Below are positions 36,007-46,761 of a DNA stretch of 64,000 nt, one piece after another. This DNA comes from Ichthyophthirius multifiliis. Its lineage: Eukaryota; Ciliophora; Oligohymenophorea; Hymenostomatida. Position 1 is the stretch's first letter; every line of letters starts with the position of its first letter. The stretch is taken from contig NW_004087003.1 in NCBI RefSeq assembly GCF_000220395.1, forward strand, positions 1 to 64,000. The letters are read 5' to 3'. Below the pieces are notes generated by a model that saw only the letters and a list, made by a program, of their open reading frames with translations, ran no database searches and was not told the DNA's origin. The translations under genes were made by a program, and so were the position numbers.

Positions 36007-36877
36007 ATGAACACACCAAATTAATCTGAAGAAAATACACCAAAAGAAACTCTTTAAATTTGAATGAAAAAGTAAAATACGAAGGTTTTATACTATAAAA
36101 TTTAATTAAAATAAAAAACTATTTATAAATTAATAAATAATAGAGATTAAGTCTGGTTTATATATATTATTTTAATAATATGGTTAGGTTTTTGATATAT
36201 GTATAAAGAAATTTAATACATAAAGAGCATAAGCATGGATTATTTACAGAGATATTCGTTCTGCAATAAATGCACAAAAAATTTTAAATGGATATCTTTT
36301 TTATGGAAAATAATTGGTATATAGAAACCATAAAATTTAAATAAAATTAAAAATAATTTTAAACAAAAAAAATGATTCGATTACATATTAATATTATTAT
36401 TTTTTTTTAAAAAAAAAAAGAAAATAAACTTTGCAAAACAAAGAAGTCAAATACTTGATAAAATAGAAGGAAAATGGATTCCCTAGAAAAAAATAAAAAA
36501 AAATATAGAATAATAATAAGCATAAAAGCCAAAGCTTGGTTTTGAATAATAATTAAAATAATTATCTATAAACGAATAATATATTAAATTAAATTATTAA
36601 AATAGTAGTCTTTTAATAGTAGATAATTTAAATGAATAAAATTCGAAAGAATTTTTAACAAGTTTATTTAATTTATATAAAGGATTTAAGTATTAAATAA
36701 TAAAATTATTTTTTTCAAATTAAACTTAATAAAAAAAGGTCTGTTAATATAAATTAAGTATAAAGAATAGCTTAAATAGAATACGAAAATGCAAAGCAAG
36801 CAGAATTTGCATTATAAATCCTTTAAAAATTTTAAATTTCTAAAGATGTTTTTTTAAATATTAATTATGTGAAATGA
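36007..36877 (+). CDS. U1A/U2B''-like spliceosomal protein with two RRMs (unit 3, frameshifted)
   Basis: ATG 36,007 (MNTPNQSEENTPKET). RRM1: NLNEKVKYE, intron 36,085-36,143, then EIKSGLYILFQQYGQVFDI, RAQAWIIYRDIRSAINAQ, ILNGYLFYGKQL, intron 36,317-36,420, KINFAKQRSQILDKIEGKW. This follows U1A/U2B''/SNF RRM1 closely (NLNEK, FGxxxDI, RGQAFVIF, GFPFYGKPMRI.YAK). RRM2: LLIVDNLNEQNSKEFLTSLF, GFKYQIIKL, then RIAQIEYENAKQAEFAL and NINYVK before TGA 36,875-36,877. The frame is broken near 36,053 (one T missing before NLNEK) and near 36,760, where a 7-bp insertion separates it from the unit 1 sequence. The family binds U1 or U2 snRNA hairpins. This copy is damaged or miscalled, but less than unit 1. 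Confidence 0.75.
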
Positions 36878-37094
36878 GTAAATTTTAACTTTTTCTATTT
36901 TTCTTAAAAAAAAATTGATGTATGCATTTAGTTTAATAAATGAATAAATAAGATAAAGACAAAAAAATATTATTAATGATATTTTTTTGTTTAAATATAT
37001 TTATTATTATACGTGTAAAAAGCTTATTTTATCATTTATTTTTTAATAATAATATATATTGTTATTTATATTATATATTCAACATTTTCCATCT

Positions 37095-38200
37095 TTTTGA
37101 AAAATTAGATATTTTTCATCATTTTAAATATAATTTTGAGGATTATCTTATATTATGTTTTTAGTATAACATAAAAAATATTAAACATATACTTTATATT
37201 TAGCATTTTAAATCTTTAACAAATTCTATATATTCTTAATGCGATATTTAGAAATGGAGTAAAAAAGATTGATATATCCAGCCAGAATTAAATCTGTCGA
37301 ATTTTTTTCCGGATCGATACTAGATAGATTCGGAATTTTTAGATAGATTTTAAATTGATACAAATCGATTTTAAAAAATAATTATTATTTGTATTTATAA
37401 TACAAATTCATATTTATATTAATTTTAATAAATTAAAAATATAATTATAGTATAAATTTAAAACTATGATATATTACTTGCTTATAATTTTTTTAAAAAA
37501 GATTTATCAAAAAAAAAACAAAAAAAATATTTAAATATCTATTTTTTTTTTAATTTAAAATAAATAAATAATTTAATATAAAAAATTAATTAATTATTAA
37601 AAAGTTTCTTTTTTATAATTATTCTATAATTTTTTTTAAAAATAATTAAACAAAAAAAGGCTTTTTGTCGATCTTATTTTTATTAAAATAGGATTAGGAT
37701 AAATATTAGATGAAAGAAGAATGCATTTATGAGAAAAAGCAAACAATTACTCTATTTTATATCAAATAATTAAAAATATGCATTTAATAATAAGTATTTC
37801 TTTATTTAAACATATTAATATATAAATATATGTTTGATAGAATATGTTTTTTCAATCCGGTATAGAAGATTGATTTCGGATTTTCCATAAATTTCAGATT
37901 GATACATAAACTATACTAAGAAATCCAAAAAAGTTCCTACTCTAATATAATTATAATTTATAAAAAATAAATATATATTTCATTTTTTATTTATGGTTTT
38001 AATATACATAATTAAAATTAAATATTATAGGTATTATCTTTATAATAAATATACTCTAAATATATATATATATAAATAATTTATTAAAATAATATTAATT
38101 TCCAATTTTAAGTTCATATATTTTATAGAGGTGTAAATAAAAAAATTGAATTAGCTGAAACTTTTTTTAAATCAAACTAGCTTGAATTTTTATTAATTAT
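37095..38200. repeat. Repeat Y, unit 3 copy (inverted)
   Basis: Inverted counterpart of 9,656-10,703, with GC-richer islands at about 37,275-37,345 and 37,850-37,955. At about 37,095-37,115 it passes directly into sequence equivalent to 14,170, skipping the kinase segment. A standard-code ORF at 36,976-37,164 lies here and has no support. Confidence 0.75.
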
Positions 38201-38527
38201 AATTTGTTTTATTTAAAAATAAGATATCTATATAAAAATTTAAAAATAAAATTAATATATTTAATAATAATAATATAATAAATATTGAAATAAATCTTTG
38301 ATTTTTAAAAAGTGAATAAATCCTTTAATAAAGATTAGTAATTTAGGATTATTAAATCGTCCTAAATTTTTTTATATAAAGGAAGTGATTTAATTATGCC
38401 TTAATATCATCCGAACAAACAGAAAATAAAATTAAAAGAAATATATACTATTATAATAAAAATTTAATTATAAATATATATATATACATATATAATATTA
38501 TTATTTTTATGTATATATTATATATAA

Positions 38528-40990
38528 TCATTTTTGATTGTATATTTTATAATGCGACCACATTTAGAAAATGCCTTCTTTTAAATCAGAAGAAACCTAA
38601 TTAACAATATTTTCCATAAAAGAACTCGTCTCAAGATTTTATTTTGATTTTTATTAAGAATCTTTTAAAGGTGATGATAGAGGTGTGTGAAATTGCTTTT
38701 ATTAATAAATTTAATTTTAACTTTTTCCTGTTAGAACTATATTTTCCATATTTTGTTCAATACTAGATGTCTTTTATTGATTAAATTTTTAAATATTTAT
38801 ATTAGGAGGAAGCATTTATTTTGTTTAAGGTATAATTTGAATATCATTTTAGCTTAGTTTATATAAAGTATTTACTTTATCAATAAGCAATAAATTTTTA
38901 GGTTTATTTTTCTATTCTATACATATCTTTGAATTATTATCAACATGATTTTCGTATTTTTGTAAATTTTAATTTTGTTAGAATAAATGTTCTACAAATG
39001 TATCATTATCATTCTAAGTAACAAACTAAAATTAATTATCTATTTTTTCTATATTACTGAACTCATCACTAATATTCATATTTTCAATTTTACTTATTTC
39101 GTTTAGTTCATAGAAAAAATTATTTTGTTATTTCTAAAGTAAAAAATCATTAGTTTTATTATTTTAAGTACTTCTTTCTGTACTCTTTACATCTTATGTC
39201 GTTTTCGTTTCGAAAACATTGTCACAATATTACGAATATAATTAAGATAAGTCAATATTTATATTTTTAATAAAATCTTTGTTTATTATTTCATTTTGAA
39301 CAGCTTCTAATTTAATTATTGAGTTTGTTAGTGTTTCTTATCGATTTTATTTTTCTTCTTATATGTATAAACAATCTTTTAAGTATTAGAATATTTAATG
39401 AAAAGTATATTCTATTTATTATTTTTTATTTGTTTCGATATACTATTCTCTATGATAAATACTTTTTATACATTATTAAATAAACTATTTAAATGACTTT
39501 TTTTTTATTATTATTATTATTTATATTATTTTTAAATTATTCTACCTTAGTTTATGATACTCTAAAGAAGAAGTGTTTATTTTAATTTGAAAATTAATTT
39601 AAATATAATTCACTATGAAATACTGCTTCTTTTTAATCGTTATCTTTTTTTATATATTAAGGTACATTATGAAAAGTCATTAAAATATAATTATAAAAAT
39701 ATTGTTTATATTTTATTTCTGCTTCAAATATATAATCCTAATATATATTTTATATATGAAAATTAAATACATATAGTTTTACATTTCCTTTTTTTTTAAA
39801 TCTTATTGTATTTTCTCTATGTTTTAAATTAAATAATCTTTGCATTTTTCTGGAAAGCAGATTTACTAATAATTTTATAATAGAATTAATAAATAAATAA
39901 AAATACCGCTTAATTAAATAATTCCATATTATCATAATCATAAACAAGTGTATAATTTTAAAATTTAACACTATCTTTTTGTTTTGAAATCCCTATTAAA
40001 AACGGTTTCTCATATTTCATATAATCGAAAGAATTCTAACTAGTTACAAGTGGGACATATAGATTTTTCCATTCAAAAGGAGCAATTAAGCTTTTTACAT
40101 TTTCACAAAAGAGTGTCAATACATAAGGTCTTTGAGAAAGTATAATAATTTATTGTTCTAATAAAAGACTTAATACTAATTAAAATAAAATATTAGGATT
40201 TTATGGAAAAATGAAATATTAGAAAGCACTGTTTGAAGGGGAAATTATATTTTAGAAAGGTTATTCGATATCATTTTTTACAAAAAAGTTTATAAAATTG
40301 TTTTATTTATTAATAAATAAATTAAGTTTATAATTTTGTTCTTTTAAAGCGCATTATTGAAAAGTTGATTAAAGTATAAAATTTTCAATAATATTTATTT
40401 GGTTATCAACGCAACTTTTTTAATCTTTTAAGAATAATTTTATTTAATCTTTTTAATTTATTTTAAAATTTATATAGTATTATAAAAACTATTTTAAAGG
40501 ATGAAAAGCATTACAAAGACTTACTGCTATATAGCATACTGGAATTAAAAAAGATTCACTTATTTTATTAGTATCTCTAAAATCATATATTTCCTTTTTT
40601 ATATATAGTTTTTTTTTTTCTATATATAATTTTTATTTAACGTAAAAAATAGTAGAAACACATTTATAAGAATTTTTTTAATCTTGTATTACGAAATAAT
40701 TATTTTACTGTATTTATTAATATTGCTTCATGTCTTTTTATTATATAAAATTCATATGCTTCTCATATAAATTATCTCCTTTCTTTAATAAAGATACTCC
40801 ACATGGAAAAACCCACTAATTTTAATTTAAATTTTTATTTAAATATGTCTTTACTTTATCTATTTACTATAACACTTCAGGAATTTTTTATTAATTTGGA
40901 TATATATTTCTAACATTTATTTAAGTTATTTAACTATTTATATTTTTATGAAATAAGGAATCGTCTTAATATTTTTTTATGTTTTTATAA
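38528..40990 (-). CDS. DENN-domain protein (unit 3, most complete copy; start uncertain)
   Basis: Read from about 40,990 to TGA 38,530-38,528. uDENN-like start WVFPCGVSLLKKGDN near 40,815, KNSYKCVSTIFYVKQK, then IPVCYIAVSLCNAFHPLKQF near 40,535. cDENN core near 40,200-39,990: LVLSLLLEQQIIILSQRPYV, APFEWKNLYVPLVTSQNSF, KPFLIGISKQKDSVKF, VYDYDN. All of this is one open frame. After KKKEM (near 39,790) an intron or A-run indel leads to IFEAEIKYKQYFYNYILMTF and VEQFKNNINNNNNKK, and an A run near 39,500 needs one base to continue. The rest is a long charged C-terminus ending GIFQMWSHYKIYNQK. DENN proteins are Rab exchange factors. The 39,750-39,971 standard-code ORF is a piece in a neighbouring frame. 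Confidence 0.75.
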
Positions 40991-40999
40991 TATAAATAT

Positions 41000-42149
41000 A
41001 ATATAATTTGTAAACTTCTTTTTATATCATCATCGATTTCACATTTTAAAAATAAATAAAATAATGTTGATTAATTTTAATAATCTTAGATAATATTTAT
41101 TTTCATAATAAAATAATAAAAATTTTTTTTTTGAATATTTATTTAAATTTTTTATTATTTATTAATATAAATAAGTTGAATTTTATTATTTTAATAATTA
41201 TTAATTAATCAAATTAAAAAAGCTATGAATAAATATAATAAAAATATTAGAAATAAACATATGTTAAAAATATAATATAAAAACACATATATAAATTATA
41301 ATTAATATATAAATAATATATAAAGAAATAAAATAAAGATATAAATCAAAATAATTATAAAAACATCTATTTATAAAAAATCAATTTATGCAAATTAAAT
41401 TCATTAATATTAAAAAATAAATATATATATATAATTCATTTTATATTTTTTCATAAATTAAAAAAATAAAAATGCAATATAAAATAGCAAAATAATAAAA
41501 AAACTTAAGAAAAATTAACTAATATATGTATATTTTAGGTTAAAGAGTAATTTTTATATTTAATAATTTATATTTTAATATTTGTGTTTAATTTTATTTT
41601 TTTGTTTTTATAATTTTAAAAATAATAATATATATATGAATATAAAATATATTTATTAAAAATAAATAATATAATAAGTATATAATCATATAGATTATTA
41701 TTACTATATTAGAAATATTATATAAAATAAAAGATATAAATAAAATATTAATTATTAAGTATTTATAATATATATTCTTAAATATAATAAATTAAAGAAA
41801 ACAATATTTCATATTGATTAAAAACGTTTGTCTAAAATTTATTTTAATATTGAATAAATTACTAAAAAATATATTGTAATGTAGTAAATTAAATTAAATT
41901 AAATTAAATTAAATTAAATTAAATTAAATTTTTTTATTAAATTAAATTTTATTAAATAAAATTTTATTAAATAAAATTTTATTTAATTAAATTCTTTTTT
42001 TTTATATATTTATATCAATTTAATATTAAATATTAAAATCAAAGCACAAAATTATTTATAATATAATAAAAGAAAATTAAATAGAATTAAATTTATATAA
42101 AAATATCTATATTAATATTATTTCTTCTTTTTTAAAATAAAACTATAAA
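41000..42149. other. A/T-rich region with (AATTT)n-related array
   Basis: Contains AAATT repeats at about 41,884-41,990, the inverted counterpart of the array at 21,421. Otherwise featureless A/T sequence. Confidence 0.5.
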
Positions 42150-43524
42150 ATGTTATTTTTTTTAATATTTTTTTACTTACTCATATATAATATTTATTAA
42201 CGTGAAATTTTAGTTATTAAAGAATTTGATACTCCTTTTATTGAATAAAATACTTTTACTGGCTGGAATCTATTTATTTAATTTCAATGTTTTTCTTAAT
42301 CATAATTCCATGAGTACAGAAATAATTTTGTATTTGGAATTTTTAGTAAAACCCCTTTATTATTGAAGAAATATTAAAATTTACCTAATCATTATTCATT
42401 AGCAATATAATTTGATTTTTTATTATATAAAATTACAAGATAATATTAAATCTTAAAATGATCAAGTCACCATATATTTTGATAATAATATTCATGATTC
42501 TTTTAAAATTTATAATCAAAAAGGATTATAGATATGCCAAGCTGATAAAGATTCAACAGATATATATAGTTTTAAGTAATACGGAGATATAGTATAAAGA
42601 ATTTATTCAAATATCACTCATGTAGATTCCAATTTTGAATTAAAATTTGTTTCTACTATGGTTTCAAATGAAAATGATAATGGCTATGGTATCAAAAACA
42701 TTTATCTATGGGTCGATACATGTCATGAATCATGTCTTACGTGTAATGGTCCCAGTGAAACTGATTGTTTGACTTGTCCTAATGGTTTTACATTGGTAAA
42801 CGATATTAAAGGTAATATTTGTAAATGTAATGGATATGTGAAAAATAATTAATGTTTAATTAAGTGTGATTAAATTAAAGAGGTCAGTGTTTAGGGCAGC
42901 AATAATATTTTTTGTGTTGAAAGTAATGCGCAGATGTGAATTGTTTAGATTGTGAAAATAATGAGTGTATTTGTGCAAANNNNNNNNNNNNNNNNNNNNN
43001 GCTATTGATGATACAAATTTTTAAATTAATATGTGTTTAGGAAAAACAGTTTGTGATTATAATGACAGTATTTAATTTGCCACAAATGCTGTTGAGAGTT
43101 GCGGAAAGTATGGTAAAAAAGCTGAATAGTTTAATTTTTATAAAGAGTTTGATTTTAAACGAGGATTAGAAGGTAGTTCGATTAATTTTTATATATAAAT
43201 AGTTATGCCGAATGATTAAATTAAGCCAATTGCAGAAAATAATGATTAATTCTTCGGACTTAGAGATTTGTATATTGTGATTTAATATTGTAATTTAAAT
43301 TGTAAAAAGTGTAATAATCAAGATAAGTGTGATGATTGTCAAAATGGGTATTTTTTGTTTGAGGATAAATGTGTAGATAAATGTCCTGAAAATTCAATTC
43401 AGTAAGGTTAGTAATGTATTAGTTGTGATATTTATAAATGTAAAAGTTGTATTTCGGTAGGATTAATTTAATGTTCTAAATGTAAAAAAAATATGAATAT
43501 TTTATCTAATAATTGTCCTAAATG
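42150..43524 (+). pseudogene. Secreted Cys-rich protein, copy C4 (two frameshifts and an assembly gap)
   Basis: ATG 42,150, signal-like MLFFLIFFYLLIYN, TGA 43,522-43,524. It is collinear with C3 over its whole length. Relative to C3 there is one extra base near 42,440 (after FDFLLYKI) and one base missing near 42,927 (after FCVES), so the frame is lost twice. The piece between them is fine (standard-code ORF 42,658-42,852). The N run at 42,980-43,000 replaces the part encoding roughly 105-120 residues in C3, far more than 21 bases. After the gap the frame AIDDTNFQINMC...NNCPK is open to the end. It could be a pseudogene or a good gene spoiled by assembly. Confidence 0.8.
42980..43000. other. 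Assembly gap (N run)
   Basis: 21 N bases. By comparison with copy C3 (about 19,965-20,315) the missing sequence should be about 330-360 bp, so the N length is nominal. Confidence 0.95.
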
Positions 43525-43989
43525 ATTATTTTAAATTTACATTATCATTATAATTATTTAACAAAAAGTGATATTTTATTAATTAAAATTCAAATTAATT
43601 TAATTCGTTTGTTTCTATTTGATAATTTTTTATTTTATGAAAAATTTTATAATTAAATTATAAATTATAATTAAAAAAATAAATTTTAAATCGTAAACAT
43701 TGTATGGAAATTTATATAAATTATATTTTATTTTAGCGTTTTTACTAATGTTAATCAATATTTATATTTTTTATTTAATTTCTTAAAATATATTGTATTT
43801 AAATTGTTTCTTAGATTTAGATTTGATTTTTTTTGCTAAAAAAATGCTTTAAGAATAAAACAAATTTAATATAAATAAATAATTATGTAATAAAAAATAT
43901 TTTCAATAAAAAATTATCAATAAATATTAAAACTTATATTAATTATATTCATTTTTTTAATTATTATAAAAAAAATTGAAAGTAATTAA
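43525..43989. other. A/T-rich spacer at the outer edge of unit 3
   Basis: No gene. Bases 43,525-43,830 resemble (inverted) the spacer downstream of C3, marking the outer end of the duplication. Confidence 0.45.
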
Positions 43990-44226
43990 ATGAATATTAC
44001 AGAATAAATTAAAAGTAAACAAGAGAAAATAAAAAGAAGAAATGTTTTCATAGAAATTCAAAATAAAAAACTTGAAGAAAAAAAAGAAGAACTATAAAAC
44101 AATAAATAATTATATAATACTATATTAAAATAAATAAATAAATAGTAGTATATATATTTAAATATATTACTATTTTCACAAGAATTATTTGATTTTATAA
44201 ATAAGCAACTAAATAAAATGAAATAA
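43990..44226 (+). CDS. Possible small coiled-coil protein
   Basis: From ATG 43,990 the frame reads MNITEQIKSKQEKIKRRNVF and KLEEKKEELQNNKQ, a charged helical pattern unlike the nearby low-complexity DNA. After about 50 codons an intron-like GTATAT...CACAAG sequence (near 44,149-44,183) may lead to an early TGA. Without splicing, the frame runs on into A/T repeats. Nothing homologous recognised. Confidence 0.3.
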
Positions 44227-45238
44227 TTCTTATTATTAAATTATATATATTATTAAAATACTTAAACTAATATTTTATTTTATAATTAAAATATTTAAAA
44301 ATAAAAAAATTATAAATTTAAATATAAATGTAAAAGTTAATAAAAAAAAATATATATAAGAGATTAAATAAATTATAAATATAATATTTTTAATAAATAT
44401 TAAAATTTTATTGAAATGTAAAAATAAAATTAAAAAGAAATTAAAAAAAAAAAACTTTATTTATAAATTTATAAAAAAAATATCATAAATATATGTAAAT
44501 AATTGATAATTAAAAATATTTTATTATTTTTAAATATAATAATTCATATAAAGTATAAAATATAAAATAATAATTTGAAATTTATAAACTAAATAATTTT
44601 TACACTATTTTATTATTATTAAAAATATTATTATTATTATTATTAATATTATTATTATTATTATTATTTTCATTACTATTATTATTATTTTATTTCATTA
44701 ATAAATTTATTTTTAAAATATTATCTTAAAATATTTATATGTATTATTATTTCACAAAATTTCATTTATTTTTTTTATATTTTTTTTTTATTTTTTTATA
44801 ATAATATTTTCTAAAAAATGAAAGGTTATAAATAAAAAAAGTTCAGCATTATATTTATTTTATTTTTTAAAAAATAATAATTATTTAAATATTAAATTGA
44901 AGAATAATAATAATAAGAATTATAAATTTTAAAAAATAAACTAATATAAACTATAATAGAAATTCTAAATAATAATGTAAAATTTAAAATATCTAAAAAT
45001 TATAAAATATACTATCTAAATTTTTTTAATTAAAATTTTAAATAACTTAATTAATTTACGTTTAACTTATTAAAGCAACTAAATTTATTAATTAAATATT
45101 TATTTTAAAGCCCAGCATTTTTATTTTTCCGCCTAAAATTTTTTAAAAATACAAACTGATATCTTATTCATAATATTTTTATATTGAATTTTATAATTTA
45201 ATATTATAAAAAAATAATATATTAATTTTTAATTTATA
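44227..45238. other. A/T-rich region with ATT arrays
   Basis: (ATT)n with interruptions at about 44,622-44,695. No gene seen. Confidence 0.5.
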
Positions 45239-45842
45239 ATGAAAAAAAACTTAATATTATATGCTCATGGGTTTGGAGGAAGTGGATTTTCTAAAAAAGC
45301 AGAAATTTTATAAAAGCATTTCCCAGTATTATCTTTATCTTTACCTTTTTAGCCAAATTTAGCAATAGCAAATGTAGTTTTTTTACAAATAAAAATATTT
45401 TAATTATTATTTCTAGCTTGAGAATACATTAAAATACATTGATAGTAAATATGAAGTAACATTAATTGGGAGTTCTTTAGGAGGATATTACTAAATTTAT
45501 TTAACAGAAAAATATAATTTGAAATGCGTATTAATAAACCCTTCGATTTAGCCATATCTAACGGCTGCAAAGTTTATTGGAATTAATTTTAGTTATTATG
45601 ATTAGTCAAAATTCGAATGGAATTAAGTACATACTTAATCTTTATATCAGTATGAAGTTTAGAAAATTAATAATGAAAAGAATTACATGCTTTTTATTTA
45701 AAAAGGAGATGAAATTTTAGATTATAAAGTAGCATTAAAAAAATTTCCAAATGCATATTTAGATATTGAAGAAGGAGGTAATCACGAGTATTAAAATTTT
45801 GAAAAAAAAATGGATTTAATTAGAAAATTTATTAAAATATGA
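45239..45842 (+). CDS. YqiA/UPF0227-type alpha/beta-hydrolase esterase (186 aa, one intron)
   Basis: Exon 1 is 45,239-45,373 (45 codons), a 43-nt GT-AG intron spans 45,374-45,416, and exon 2 runs to TGA 45,840-45,842. The protein begins MKKNLILYAHGFGGSGFSKK (oxyanion-side HGF motif). Nucleophile elbow GSSLGGYYQIYL, then LINPSIQPY, the acid region KGDEILDYKVAL and the catalytic His in EEGGNHEYQNF. Order, spacing and about 190-aa length match the bacterial YqiA/UPF0227 esterases. Known for YqiA: carboxylesterase activity on short acyl esters. All three catalytic residues are present and the frame is intact, so it is probably functional. Eukaryotic members are uncommon, but the intron shows this is nuclear DNA and not contamination. 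Confidence 0.9.
45374..45416 (+). other. 43-nt spliceosomal intron
   Basis: GTAGTT...TTCTAG, phase 0. Its removal joins IAN to LENTLKY and restores the esterase frame. Confidence 0.85.
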
Positions 45843-46761
45843 TATTTTTTGTTAATTTATTGATTTTTCAATTATTAAAATAAAGAAAAATTTGATTATA
45901 TTATAAAATTATAAAATATATAAAAGAATAAAAAAATAAAAAAATGTTTATTTATGAATTCTATGTTATGTTTGTATTAAAAATAAATCTCAATTATTAA
46001 GAAATAAATATTTAGTGATAAAAAATTTTTATGTAAAGTTTAAAGATAAGAAAAAAAAAAAAAAAAAAAATTAAATATAAAATTTAATTGATATAAAAAA
46101 AGAAAATTATAATATTTATTATTATATAAAAAAAGAAATTGTTAATAATAATTTGAAATCAAAATAATTATAAAAATAAAATAAATATATATATATATAT
46201 TTTTATTTATTTTTATTAATAATATAATTTTTAATAATATAAATATAAAAAAATATAAATAATATAATTTATTAAATAAATTAAATAAAATTTATATTAT
46301 ATAAATTAAATAAAAAAAAAAAAAATTAATAAATAAAAAAATTAATATTGGCAAAAAATAAATAGAAAAAATCTGTAATTAATAAAATACTATATAAATA
46401 AAGAAAATAAGTATATATTTTATATATTTGAAAAATAAAATAAAAAATATATATAATTTATATAATATATATTATATATATTTATATATTTATATATTTA
46501 TATATTTATATATTTATATACATTTATTAATATTTTTTTATATTTTTTTTCTTATTTAAATTTTACAAAGATAAATAAAATATAAATCTATTTTTTTTTA
46601 TATATTTATCTCTAAATTTTTTACTTCTATAATATTTAATAATTATTATAATATTTTATTTTTTTATAATACTTAATAATAATTAAATATTTAGACTAAA
46701 TAAATTTTATATTTATTAGATTTTTTTATAATATATAATAATAGAATATTTATATTATTAG
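45843..46761. other. A/T-rich intergenic region
   Basis: Poly-A tracts and TATATT repeats near 46,460-46,520. Convergent 3' ends of the esterase and the kinase flank it. Confidence 0.5.

Noticed and set aside
44619-44700. ATT array considered as a possible Asn or Ile homopolymer in a gene
   Set aside because: No flanking protein-like frame on either strand. It matches the many intergenic ATT arrays.
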